A stretch of DNA of 34,695 bases from Bacillota bacterium (GTDB lineage: Bacteria > Bacillota > Clostridia > Peptostreptococcales > Anaerovoracaceae), in contig JAFRKJ010000036.1 in NCBI GenBank assembly GCA_017431785.1, positions 1 through 34,695 of the forward strand, read 5' to 3'. Of this stretch, positions 22,976-30,717 are shown one piece after another (positions within the stretch are counted from its first letter, which is position 1; each line of letters starts with the position of its first letter). A model generated the notes under the pieces. That model searched no databases. It was not told the origin of the DNA and worked only from the letters and a program-made list of their open reading frames with translations. The position numbers and the translations under genes are program-made.

Positions 22976-23701
22976 CTAGCTCATATACAGCCGCACCGGC
23001 AGGTTTTCATGCCGCAGGCTTGCAATATCTATCCCCGGGCAGAAGTTCGTCACATGCTCCACATCTGTCTCCATGCAAGTGCGTGTGACTTCTTCCATGT
23101 AAGCATCCATTTCGAACAGCACCTGCTGCGCTTCCACATTGCCGAGAGGAATCAGTTTCAGCGCACTCTGCGTCAGCGTATTCGCCGTACTGAAAACATA
23201 GGCGGCAAGCGCCTGTTCCCTATCCAGCTTGAGAATGCTGCAGACGCATCCGTAGAGCACCGGATAGCTGATGTTCATTCCTCCGAATACTTCGTGCAAA
23301 GGCAGCATCGCCTCTTCACCTGCGATCGGTTCGATCACTCTGCCGAATGCTCTGCCCATACGGAGCCCTGCTTCCCTGCTTTCCTTCGTCACTTTCACAG
23401 CATTGGATAGCTGTTCCAGATTTCTTAACTGAGCAGCAATAACGTCAGATTCTTTCTCTCCTGCAGCATGCAGCACCTTCATGATTTCCATCAGCTCATA
23501 GGCTCTGCAGATGATTGGTCCTTCGCAATTGCCGATGCTGGTCATCAGATACACTTCAAGAAATTCACCAAAGGAACCGGCATCTCTGACGGTCCCTTCC
23601 GCTACATAAGTTTCCAAACCCCAAGACTGGCTGAAGCCACCTGTCGGGAATGTTCCTCCATTCAGTTGCAGTAACCGCAGCAGCTGCTTCTCACTATTCA
23701 T
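22976..23701 (-). CDS. ureF: Urease accessory protein UreF
   Basis: Encodes 241 residues, all helical. The family opening 'LLRLLQLNGGTFPTGGFSQS' with GLETYV, then RNLEQLSNAVKVTKESREAGLRMGRA (cf. 'RxxSxxMGxxLL') and the C-terminal IPLGNVEAQQVL (cf. 'iPLGQtxgQril') are all present. UreF links UreD and UreG in the activation complex. I chose ATG 23701 because the UreF domain starts there and GGAGAAA lies upstream. The longer frame from 23800 only reads the His-rich tail of ureE out of frame. It overlaps the end of ureE by 8 bases. Confidence 0.93.
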   Translation of the reverse strand: MNSEKQLLRLLQLNGGTFPTGGFSQSWGLETYVAEGTVRDAGSFGEFLEVYLMTSIGNCEGPIICRAYELMEIMKVLHAAGEKESDVIAAQLRNLEQLSNAVKVTKESREAGLRMGRAFGRVIEPIAGEEAMLPLHEVFGGMNISYPVLYGCVCSILKLDREQALAAYVFSTANTLTQSALKLIPLGNVEAQQVLFEMDAYMEEVTRTCMETDVEHVTNFCPGIDIASLRHENLPVRLYMS

Positions 23702-24224
23702 CGCTTTCTCCGTGGCTGTGTTCGTGTGCGTGACTTTGATCATGCGCATGATCGTGATGGTGGCCATGATGATGGTGATGTCCCTCATGCTGGGAAACAT
23801 TCGCCCTCACTCCGTCGATTGGACGGCTGTCCCTTTCGCATGCGACGCCCAGTTTTTGCATCATGGATTCCAGAATGGCATCGTAAGGAGTGACAATGCA
23901 GTCCTCCTGAATGAACGCCGCCTGGTGCATGTTGCCGATATTGTAGGCGGCACGCGCCCACTGCATCTGTCCTTCCGGCCGGATGACCAATGCATCTTCC
24001 GGTTCCAGTTCGATTACGACAACCCTGTTATCGTCAGCGCATATCACGTCTCCGGATTCCAGTACATGCCCGTGGGGCAGAGACAGCCCAAATACCTCAC
24101 CAGCTTCAGATGTAAGCTTCTGATGCGGTTTTGAGAGTCTCTCCCTGTCCAGCACAACCTTGTCCACTCTTCTGCCTTCCAGTGGATAGTCTTTTATATT
24201 TCCTGCAATGCTCTCAATGATCAT
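23694..24224 (-). CDS. ureE: Urease nickel metallochaperone UreE with long His-rich tail
   Basis: Encodes 176 residues. The N-terminal peptide-binding half has KVVLDRERLSKPHQKLTSEAG and GLSLPHGHVLESGDVI. The metal-binding half has MQWARAAYNIGNMHQ (cf. 'LARAAYHLGNRHxP') and the IVTPYDAILESMMQKLG helix. The C-terminus (about 147-176) is packed with roughly 15 histidines mixed with Asp and Glu, a nickel store as in K. aerogenes UreE. The conserved dimer-interface His of GNMH is present. It lies 18 bases after ureC. Confidence 0.95.
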   Translation of the reverse strand: MIIESIAGNIKDYPLEGRRVDKVVLDRERLSKPHQKLTSEAGEVFGLSLPHGHVLESGDVICADDNRVVVIELEPEDALVIRPEGQMQWARAAYNIGNMHQAAFIQEDCIVTPYDAILESMMQKLGVACERDSRPIDGVRANVSQHEGHHHHHGHHHDHAHDQSHAHEHSHGESDE

Positions 24225-24242
24225 TGTCTGTACGCCCTCTAC

Positions 24243-25967
24243 CTATCTGAAGTAATACCTCTGGCACAGGCAGACCTCATCCACCGGTTCACAAGTGATA
24301 TGCTCACCGTCGACGTAGACTTTGTATGTCTCCGGATCAACTGTGATGTTCGGCAGATAGTCGTTTCTGACCATATCTTTCTTCGTAAGATGTCTCGTAT
24401 TCTTTACCGGCAGCAGCTTGCCTTTAGCACCGTGCAGTCTGTCTTCCAGTCCGCTGTCGATGGCTGCCTGCGTGACAAAGATCCTGTTCAGTTTTCTGTT
24501 GTTTCCGATGCCGTGCCCCGCGTACTGCAGTCTGTAGAGCATCGGCTCCGCAACTTCGATGCAGGCGTTGGTGTCTCCGGATGCGGAATAAACGACCTGG
24601 CCGCACTTGAAGATCAGCCAAGGCTTCGCACCGAAGAAGCAAGGATCATATACACAGAAGTCCGCCAATCTGCCAGGCTGCAGTGATCCGATGTATTCAT
24701 CGATACCGTAGACCTTAGCAGCATTGACTGTGTACTTGGCAATGTATCTCAGGATTCTCTCATTATCGTTGTCACCGGTTTCCTCAGGGAGACGTCCTCT
24801 CTGCTTTTTCATCTTTGACGCCATCTGCCAAGTTCTGAGAATAGTCTCGCCTACGCGTCCCATACCCTGTGAGTCGGATCCATGGATTGAAATCGCGCCC
24901 ATGTCGTGGAGCACGTCTTCTGCAGCAATCGTCTCACCTCTTACACGGGATCCTGCAAAGGCGACATCCTCCGGCAGCGTCGGATTCAGATGGTGCACCG
25001 CCATGATCATATCCAGATGCTCCGCAATCGTATTTACTGTATACGGGTTGGTGCAGTTGGTGGATGACGGGATGACGTTCGGCTCTCCGACGACTTTGAG
25101 CAAATCCGGAGCATGTCCGCCGCCTGCTCCCTCTGAATGATAGGTATGTATGGTTCTTCCACCAAAGGCATCGATCGTGTCCTCAACGAAACCTGATTCG
25201 TTCAAAGTATCTGTATGAATCTGCACCTGGAAGTCATATTTATCCGCAACATCCAAACAGCATCTGATGACTTCCGGTGTGGCCGCGAAGTCTTCATGGA
25301 TCTTCATTCCGATGGATCCTTCAAGCGCCTGCTCTTCGATAGCTTCCGGTAAGCTGGAACATCCTCTTCCCAAAAATCCTGCGTTAACAGGAAGCTCTTC
25401 ATGGGCTTCGATCATCATGTGCAGGTGTTCTCTGCCGTTGGTTTCTACACTTGTTGTCTTAGCACCGTGACCGCCGCCGATCATGGTGGTGATACCGTTG
25501 GCCAAAGCCTCCCATGCCTGTCCCGGACTCTCGAAGTGGATGTGCACATCAATACCGCCCGGCGTAACGATAAGTCCCTCTGCGCAGACTTCTTCTGTTG
25601 CAACGCCGACGACAAGTCCCGGCGTGATATCCATTGTGTCTGGATTTCCTGCTTTACCGATTCCAACAACTACGCCGTCACGGATACCGATGTCGCATTT
25701 CACGATGCCGATGGTTGGATCGATCAGCGTTGCGTTTGTAACGACAACATCCAACACATCAGTCCCTTCACTCGGAAGTCCTGCCATCTGTCCCATACCG
25801 TCACGGTCTGTCTTGCCGCTGCCCCAGACCATCTCGTCCCCGTAATGACCTGCGCAGTAATCCTTTTCGATTTCCGCAATCAGTCCAGTGTCGCCAAGAT
25901 GCAGCTTGTCACCAACTGTTGGACCGTACAGTTCGAAATATTCTTCGTGTGTCAGTTTAACTGCCAT
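24243..25967 (-). CDS. ureC: Urease alpha subunit (UreC), diverged active-site shell
   Basis: Encodes 574 residues. In classical ureases this subunit holds the two-nickel site that hydrolyses urea to ammonia and carbamate. All metal ligands are visible: H142 and H144 (HIHF), carbamylated K222 (GMKIHEDF), H251, H277 (YHSEGAGGGHAPD) and D365 (GSDSQ). The general acid His (H325) and the H224 partner are kept too. Three substrate-side features differ from the norm. The loop usually reading GTxATTCTPGPW after GGG is replaced by an unrelated, slightly shorter stretch (residues 166-182). The flap Cys before HHL is Val324. SSDSQA reads GSDSQG. ATG 25967 is one base past the ureB stop. Most likely it is a urease, but a changed substrate is possible. 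Confidence 0.93.
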   Translation of the reverse strand: MAVKLTHEEYFELYGPTVGDKLHLGDTGLIAEIEKDYCAGHYGDEMVWGSGKTDRDGMGQMAGLPSEGTDVLDVVVTNATLIDPTIGIVKCDIGIRDGVVVGIGKAGNPDTMDITPGLVVGVATEEVCAEGLIVTPGGIDVHIHFESPGQAWEALANGITTMIGGGHGAKTTSVETNGREHLHMMIEAHEELPVNAGFLGRGCSSLPEAIEEQALEGSIGMKIHEDFAATPEVIRCCLDVADKYDFQVQIHTDTLNESGFVEDTIDAFGGRTIHTYHSEGAGGGHAPDLLKVVGEPNVIPSSTNCTNPYTVNTIAEHLDMIMAVHHLNPTLPEDVAFAGSRVRGETIAAEDVLHDMGAISIHGSDSQGMGRVGETILRTWQMASKMKKQRGRLPEETGDNDNERILRYIAKYTVNAAKVYGIDEYIGSLQPGRLADFCVYDPCFFGAKPWLIFKCGQVVYSASGDTNACIEVAEPMLYRLQYAGHGIGNNRKLNRIFVTQAAIDSGLEDRLHGAKGKLLPVKNTRHLTKKDMVRNDYLPNITVDPETYKVYVDGEHITCEPVDEVCLCQRYYFR

Positions 25968-25968
25968 C

Positions 25969-26343
25969 CTACTCACCACCTTCCAGTTCCGCCTTCATAG
26001 CGGCTATTGCTCTTTTCTTTACTTCCGGATCATAGATGTTGCCCATGGTCCATCCCAGAAATCCGTAGAGGTTACCTTCCCCTGCATAAGTGGTCAGCGC
26101 GACTTCCTTTTCCTCGCCCGGTTCAAATCTGATCGCCGAACCGGCAGGGATATCGAGACGCAGGCCGAATGCTTTTTCGCGGTCGAATTTCAGTGCCTTG
26201 TTTGCCTCGAAGAAATGATAGTGGGAGCACACCTGAATGGTCCGGTCCCCGGTGTTGGTTACCATGATTTTTGTCACAGGTTTTCCTTCATTGATGATGA
26301 CAGGATCCTCTGCGAAAATGATATCGCCGACTTTATATGTCAT
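25969..26343 (-). CDS. ureB: Urease beta subunit (UreB)
   Basis: Encodes 124 residues. The small beta-rich subunit shows the signature VTNTGDRTIQVCSHYHFFEANKAL, FDREKAFGLRLDIPAGSAIRFEPGE and YGFLGW (normally YGFRGLVNG). It packs against UreC in the trimer. A C-terminal helix rich in Lys, Ala and Glu (VKKRAIAAMKAELEGGE) extends the usual chain. ATG 26343 is preferred over GTG 26352 because GGAGAG lies at a suitable distance. It lies 18 bases after ureA. Confidence 0.95.
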   Translation of the reverse strand: MTYKVGDIIFAEDPVIINEGKPVTKIMVTNTGDRTIQVCSHYHFFEANKALKFDREKAFGLRLDIPAGSAIRFEPGEEKEVALTTYAGEGNLYGFLGWTMGNIYDPEVKKRAIAAMKAELEGGE

Positions 26344-26361
26344 TGCCCTCACTCTCCTTTC

Positions 26362-26721
26362 TTAATAATTCATGGACAGCAGTTCGCTGACCGGCAGTGT
26401 TTCTTCTTTTGTGTCCAGACGGATAGGATCGTGAACTGAAACCAGCTTATTGCCGTCCGGGAACTGTACTTCAAACATGATGATCGGAAGCATTGCTTCA
26501 ATGCCATCCATGCAATCCTCCTTAGAGAGAATCTGTGTTCCGATTTCCATGAGCTCTGTGATGTTGTTTGTGCCGGCTCTGCCTCTTTCAAGCAGTTCGT
26601 CCATGATGATGGCAGATGCCTCGATGTAGTTGAGCTTAACGCCCCGTTTCCATCTCCGCCTTGAAATCTCAGCGACACCGAACAGCAGCACTCTTTCCTG
26701 TTCATGAGTTGTCAGTTTCAT
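26362..26721 (-). CDS. ureA: Urease gamma subunit (UreA)
   Basis: Encodes 119 residues. The family pattern is clear: MKLTTHEQERVLLF, GVKLNYIEASAIIMDELLERGRAG (cf. 'KLNyPEAvAlIsdaileGARdG'), then MDGIEAMLPIIMFEVQFPDGNKLVSVHDPI. UreA normally ends at the HNPI motif near residue 100, and here about 19 further residues follow. ATG 26721 has AAAGGAGGGAG upstream, and its first 20 bases overlap the end of the EamA gene. The longer frame to 26895 is rejected. Confidence 0.95.
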   Translation of the reverse strand: MKLTTHEQERVLLFGVAEISRRRWKRGVKLNYIEASAIIMDELLERGRAGTNNITELMEIGTQILSKEDCMDGIEAMLPIIMFEVQFPDGNKLVSVHDPIRLDTKEETLPVSELLSMNY

Positions 26722-27631
26722 AAGTCTCCCTCCTTTGTCTTTCCGGTAACTGCGTAATGATGGTTGCCGCGAACATGAGAGCACATCCGATAAGCTCCCG
26801 CGGCGACATGGTTTCCTGTATAATGACCCAGGCTCCTGTGACAGCAAATACTCCCTCCAGCGACATGAGCAGGCTCGCCACAGTTGGATCGACATACTGC
26901 TGTGCGTATGCAGCCAGTGTGAATCCTACTGCACTGGAGAGAACGCCTGCATAGAGCATCGGCGGCAATTCTCCTGCAAAAGCCGCCCAGGTTGGTTCTT
27001 CAAATAGAAACATGCAGATTGGTGCGAGGATACCTCCCACTGCAAACTGCAATGTGCTCAGCAGCATCGGATCAGCTTTCTCCACGTAGTGATCCATGAA
27101 CAGAATCTGCAGCGCGAAGAACACGGTCCCGATGAGCAGGATGATATCTCCTTTTGCCAGCGCCATGGTTTCGCCAGGCTGTACTGCCAGGAACCAGAGT
27201 CCTACAATGGCAAGCAGTACGCAAAACCATAAAATCTTCCTTGGCTTTTGCCCGATGAACAGTGCAAAAATCGGAACTTCGATAATGTATAATGCCGTTT
27301 CAAATCCCGTTTTGCCTGCGCTGGTCGTCATGATGCCGAGCTGCATGCATGATATTCCGATGAACAGGCACAATCCGCACAGAAGTCCTCCGACAAGAAG
27401 ACTCTTTTTATCTGTGATCGGAGGCGGCCACGCCTCTTTGCCTTTTCCCCGGTTGATCATCCATCTGATCAGGACAACAACTCCCATAGCCAATGCGGCA
27501 GAACACATTCTTCCTGTATTGAATGTGAATGCGTCGACCGCATCGACGCTCGTCCTCTGGGCTACAAAGGAGCAGCCCCAGAGCATTGTCGTGATCAGAA
27601 GCAGTATTACTCCTATAAATTGCTTACTCAT
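26702..27631 (-). CDS. EamA/DMT-family transporter at head of urease operon
   Basis: Encodes 309 residues with about ten hydrophobic segments in two EamA repeats. The first begins with IGVILLLITTMLWGCSFVAQRTS and the second around DIILLIGTVFFALQILFMDHYVE. The end of the second repeat has the usual AYAQQYVDPTVASLLMSLEGVFAV. Members export or import amino acids, nucleobases and other metabolites, so the substrate cannot be named. Its last 20 bases overlap ureA, which suggests coupled translation and a functional link with the urease-like enzyme. It starts 30 bases after the sigma-54 activator gene. AGGA is upstream of ATG 27631. Confidence 0.88.
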   Translation of the reverse strand: MSKQFIGVILLLITTMLWGCSFVAQRTSVDAVDAFTFNTGRMCSAALAMGVVVLIRWMINRGKGKEAWPPPITDKKSLLVGGLLCGLCLFIGISCMQLGIMTTSAGKTGFETALYIIEVPIFALFIGQKPRKILWFCVLLAIVGLWFLAVQPGETMALAKGDIILLIGTVFFALQILFMDHYVEKADPMLLSTLQFAVGGILAPICMFLFEEPTWAAFAGELPPMLYAGVLSSAVGFTLAAYAQQYVDPTVASLLMSLEGVFAVTGAWVIIQETMSPRELIGCALMFAATIITQLPERQRRETYETDNS

Positions 27632-27661
27632 TGATTATCCTGTAAATGATTTCTAGCTGTT

Positions 27662-29023
27662 TTACTCTTTGATATTCAGTCGTTTCAGTTTCTGATAAAG
27701 CAGTGGTCGTGCGATTCCCAGATAGTTTGCCGCTCTGGTCTTATTGCCGTTGAACCGTTCCAGCACCTTCATGATGACTTCACGTTCTGCATCATTCTTC
27801 GCCTGTTCAATGATATTTCCCCTCGCGGCAAGAGCGTCCAAATCGACTTTCTTCCCCGCATGGGTCGAATCAAGATCCGTCAGGTGAATCGTGTCATCCT
27901 TGGAAAACGCCATTGCGCTTTCGATAACATTACGGAGCTCTCTGATGTTGCCTTTCCAATAACGGTTCTTCAGCTCCGTCAGTGTCTCATCATCCACTCC
28001 GACTTTGGAGAGACCATTTTCCACATTCAGTTCTTCAATGATCGACTGAATGATTTCTTCCATGTCTTCCGGATGCTCACGAAGAGGCGGCGTATCGATT
28101 TCTATGACATCCAATCTGTAGAATAGATCCTCCCTGAATCTTCCCCTCCGGACAAGTTCCTTCAGATCCTCATTGGTCGCCGTAATGATACGGACATCCA
28201 CTGGAATCGGCTCCTGTCCCCCGATTCTGTCGATTTCTTTTTCCTGCAGCGCACGCAGAAGCTTCGGCTGCATCGCCATCGGCAGATGATTGATCTCATC
28301 GATGAACAGCGTCCCTTTGTCCGCCAGTTCAAACTTACCCTTTTTCCCCACGTCAAGAGCTCCTGTGAAAGAGCCTTTTTCATATCCAAACAGTTCCTCC
28401 TCAATCAGGTTCTCCGGTATGGAGGCTGCATTGATCTTAATAAACTTCTCCTGTCTGCGGTTGCTCAGATTGTGTATTGCATGGGCAACCAGTTCCTTGC
28501 CTGTGCCCGTTTCACCACTGATTATCACAGTGGAATTTGTCGCTGCTGTAGAGATGATCTTCCTCCTGAGTTCCTGCATAACCAGAGACTTTCCGAGGAT
28601 GTCGTTGATTGTATAACGGGTTCTGTCAAAAGTAGTCAGATGCCCCGTCTGTCCGTTCAGCACACCGTCGAGAAAGCCCCTGTAATCGTCTGCAAGACCA
28701 TAGAGGACCTCTGAATTCTGCACGACGTCATACTCCCCGATACCGATTCTCGTTCCGTTTTCATCGAACACCGGGAAGTTGACTGAAATACCGATTCCAA
28801 GATATGAGTTATAGAAGACGACGACTGGTTTCTCTATATTCATATTCTTGATCATAGTTGTCTCCGGAAAGTATTCGCGAATCTCTTTTCCGATAGTAGA
28901 GTCTTTGTCGACACCGAAATAATCCGCGCACTGCTGACTCATGTACAGAGTCTTTCCCTCTGTATCAATGATGACAAGGCCCGGTACAGATTCAAACAAA
29001 GGCTCCATTTCTGCAAAATTCAT
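27662..29023 (-). CDS. Sigma-54-dependent transcriptional activator (PAS-AAA-Fis)
   Basis: Encodes 453 residues. An N-terminal PAS sensor domain (about 5-110, VIIDTEGKTLYMSQQCADYFG) precedes an AAA+ domain with Walker A GETGTGKE, the sigma-54 contact loop GSFTGA (a common variant of GAFTGA), Walker B TLFIDEINHL and the arginine-finger region RGRFREDLFYRLDV. The C-terminal Fis-type HTH reads FNGNKTRAANYLGIARPLLYQKLKRL. It would open sigma-54 promoters in response to a PAS ligand. ATG 29023 is chosen over GTG 29029. The gene starts directly behind the terminator of the antiporter gene. The obvious target is the sigma-54 promoter at 30493-30507. Confidence 0.93.
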   Translation of the reverse strand: MNFAEMEPLFESVPGLVIIDTEGKTLYMSQQCADYFGVDKDSTIGKEIREYFPETTMIKNMNIEKPVVVFYNSYLGIGISVNFPVFDENGTRIGIGEYDVVQNSEVLYGLADDYRGFLDGVLNGQTGHLTTFDRTRYTINDILGKSLVMQELRRKIISTAATNSTVIISGETGTGKELVAHAIHNLSNRRQEKFIKINAASIPENLIEEELFGYEKGSFTGALDVGKKGKFELADKGTLFIDEINHLPMAMQPKLLRALQEKEIDRIGGQEPIPVDVRIITATNEDLKELVRRGRFREDLFYRLDVIEIDTPPLREHPEDMEEIIQSIIEELNVENGLSKVGVDDETLTELKNRYWKGNIRELRNVIESAMAFSKDDTIHLTDLDSTHAGKKVDLDALAARGNIIEQAKNDAEREVIMKVLERFNGNKTRAANYLGIARPLLYQKLKRLNIKE

Positions 29024-29034
29024 AGACACACCTC

Positions 29035-29072
29035 TAAAAAAAGCAGGGAGAAAGCCCCGTGAGCCTTCTCCC
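29035..29072 (-). terminator. Terminator after the NhaC-type antiporter, in front of the activator gene
   Basis: Stem of GGGAGAA / TTCTCCC extended by G-C pairs across one mismatch (29046-29072), with seven T on the minus strand (29035-29041). The activator ATG follows only 12 bases later. Confidence 0.8.
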
Positions 29073-29085
29073 CGTAATCACTAAA

Positions 29086-30435
29086 CTAGCACATAATGAT
29101 TCCTACGATCAGGAATGCAATGATTGCTACTAATGTAGGTAACACGATAATTGGCAGAGCATTCTTAGCATACTCTGCATTGTTGATTCCAGTTGCTGCA
29201 CAAGCCAGCGTAGCCGCGTCGCCATAGAAGCAAGCATGGCTTCCGAATGCGCCTGCGGAAATGATAGCTGCAGAAATCAGAATCGGATCTGCACCAACTG
29301 CGTTACCGAGCGGTACCAGAATAGGGAACGCGATTGCCGCAGTGCCCCAGAATGATCCTGTACACATTGCGATAAATGCACAGATAACGAATGATGCCAT
29401 AGGCAGAATCTTCGCGCTGAGGATTGGTTCAAATACACCGATGACGAACTCAGTCAGTCCAAGCTGTGTATTCGCTTCCTGCAGAACGAATGCAGTGATA
29501 ACGATTGCTGTTACGACGACCATGCTCTCCCATCCTTTCCAGCAAGTATCGAAGAACTTGCCCGGAGTCATGATCTTAGCCGGCAGGTACATAAACATGC
29601 ACACTAATGCGCCGATGGTCATACCAATCAGGATATCGTTGACCACAAGTGTAACGACGATTGCGGCGCCGAGCGGTACGATGAAGAACCATGGGCTGGT
29701 CGGCTTGATATCATATCCTTCCAGTTCCTCATTGGTCTCATGGTAGTAAGGTGAGTACGGATCTCCGTTTTCTGCTCTGATAGCAGCCTGCTTCATAGGT
29801 CCCCAAAGAGGGATGATACCGAATCCGATGAGCGGAACGATGATTACTGCTGCGAGCGGATAGAACATGAACGGGATCGCATGGATGTAAGCTGAAAGGC
29901 CACTTCCATTATCAACAACGCCCAGTTCTTCCATCTGGGAGATCATGAAGATTCCCCAGGATGACATCGGGATCAGTACACAGACTGCTGCGCCAGTAGA
30001 GTTGATCGTGTAGGCAAGCTGCTCTCTAGGGATCTTGTTCTTGTCACTGATGTTTCTCATTGCAGTACCAACCCCCAGATTGTTGAGGTAGTCGTCGATG
30101 AATACTGCAATACCCATCAGCCAGGTAACAAGGATCGTAAGCCCCTTCGTTCGCGCCACCTTGGCGCCGAGCTCAGCGAAGCCTAGTGCACTTCCTGATT
30201 CTTCAAGCAGTTTTGCTACGATACCGAACATACCGAATACAAGGATGTACCAGGCATTGTCCGCAACGATCGTTGTAAATCCGTTGAGAATCTCAGTGAA
30301 GAAGTGCGCTTTGTAGACAAGTACATAACCAACGACAGCGCCGAGAATAAGCGGTTCAACCGTACGCTTAGTCAAAAGCGCTACCACGATTACGACTGCT
30401 ACAGGAAGTAAACTTATAATACCGTAAGTTTCCAT
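29086..30435 (-). CDS. NhaC-family Na+/H+ or substrate/Na+ antiporter
   Basis: Encodes 449 residues with about 10-12 membrane segments. The NhaC-type features include MGIAVFIDDYLNNLGVGTAM (half-helix with paired acidic residues), an STGAAVCVLIPMSSWG segment, and the C-terminal CTGSFWGTAAIAFPILVPLG and GAFGSHACFYGDAATLA. Family members exchange Na+ for H+ or carry amino acids and other organic ions. In Clostridia they often sit with amino-acid catabolic genes. I chose ATG 30435 because GGGAGGAGG lies upstream, whereas the frame from 30531 would span the promoter. A perfect sigma-54 promoter lies 58 bases upstream. Confidence 0.88.
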   Translation of the reverse strand: METYGIISLLPVAVVIVVALLTKRTVEPLILGAVVGYVLVYKAHFFTEILNGFTTIVADNAWYILVFGMFGIVAKLLEESGSALGFAELGAKVARTKGLTILVTWLMGIAVFIDDYLNNLGVGTAMRNISDKNKIPREQLAYTINSTGAAVCVLIPMSSWGIFMISQMEELGVVDNGSGLSAYIHAIPFMFYPLAAVIIVPLIGFGIIPLWGPMKQAAIRAENGDPYSPYYHETNEELEGYDIKPTSPWFFIVPLGAAIVVTLVVNDILIGMTIGALVCMFMYLPAKIMTPGKFFDTCWKGWESMVVVTAIVITAFVLQEANTQLGLTEFVIGVFEPILSAKILPMASFVICAFIAMCTGSFWGTAAIAFPILVPLGNAVGADPILISAAIISAGAFGSHACFYGDAATLACAATGINNAEYAKNALPIIVLPTLVAIIAFLIVGIIMC

Positions 30436-30492
30436 TTGTCCTCCTCCCTGATAAGCAAAAAGATATAACTGATACTGATGTAACGTATTAAA

Positions 30493-30507
30493 GCAATAAA
30501 CGTGCCA
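30493..30507 (-). promoter_or_regulatory. Sigma-54 (-24/-12) promoter of the NhaC-type gene
   Basis: Minus strand TGGCAC, five bases, TTGC (followed by T), an exact match to the TGGCAC-N5-TTGC consensus. It is 58 bases before the antiporter ATG. A sigma-54 activator gene lies next downstream. Confidence 0.88.
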
Positions 30508-30557
30508 TTTATGCAAATGCAGTAATACCAAGGCTTTTGCATCCCCCTTCCGGGGAT

Positions 30558-30648
30558 GGGTGTAAGTTTATACTGACATAATAGCGTAAAAATACAGAAA
30601 ATTCAATACTGTCAGTATATAATGACATGTAAGCTCAAAATTACACCC
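30558..30648. promoter_or_regulatory. Nested inverted repeats: candidate activator binding sites
   Basis: Outer arms GGGTGTAA (30558-30565) and TTACACCC (30641-30648). Inner arms TATACTGACA (30569-30578) and TGTCAGTATA (30610-30619). The latter is part of the perfect 13-base palindrome ATACTGTCAGTAT (30606-30618). They lie about 50-150 bases upstream of the sigma-54 promoter, where enhancer sites are expected, and also upstream of the divergent APC gene, whose -10-like TATAAT (30670-30675) lacks a -35. No gene lies in 30436-30717. Confidence 0.55.
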
Positions 30649-30717
30649 CACTTCTTTGGCTTAAAGTAGTATAATAATGAATGTCATCATACAGTTATCA
30701 AACAGCGAGGAAACATT

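Noticed and set aside
21995-23410. 471-codon plus-strand open frame
   Set aside because: Antisense to ureD, ureG and ureF, all with clear motifs. Low-complexity Ser/Arg-rich translation, typical of a shadow.
23702-23800. N-terminal extension of UreF
   Set aside because: It reads the His-rich tail of ureE in another frame. The UreF domain begins at 23701.
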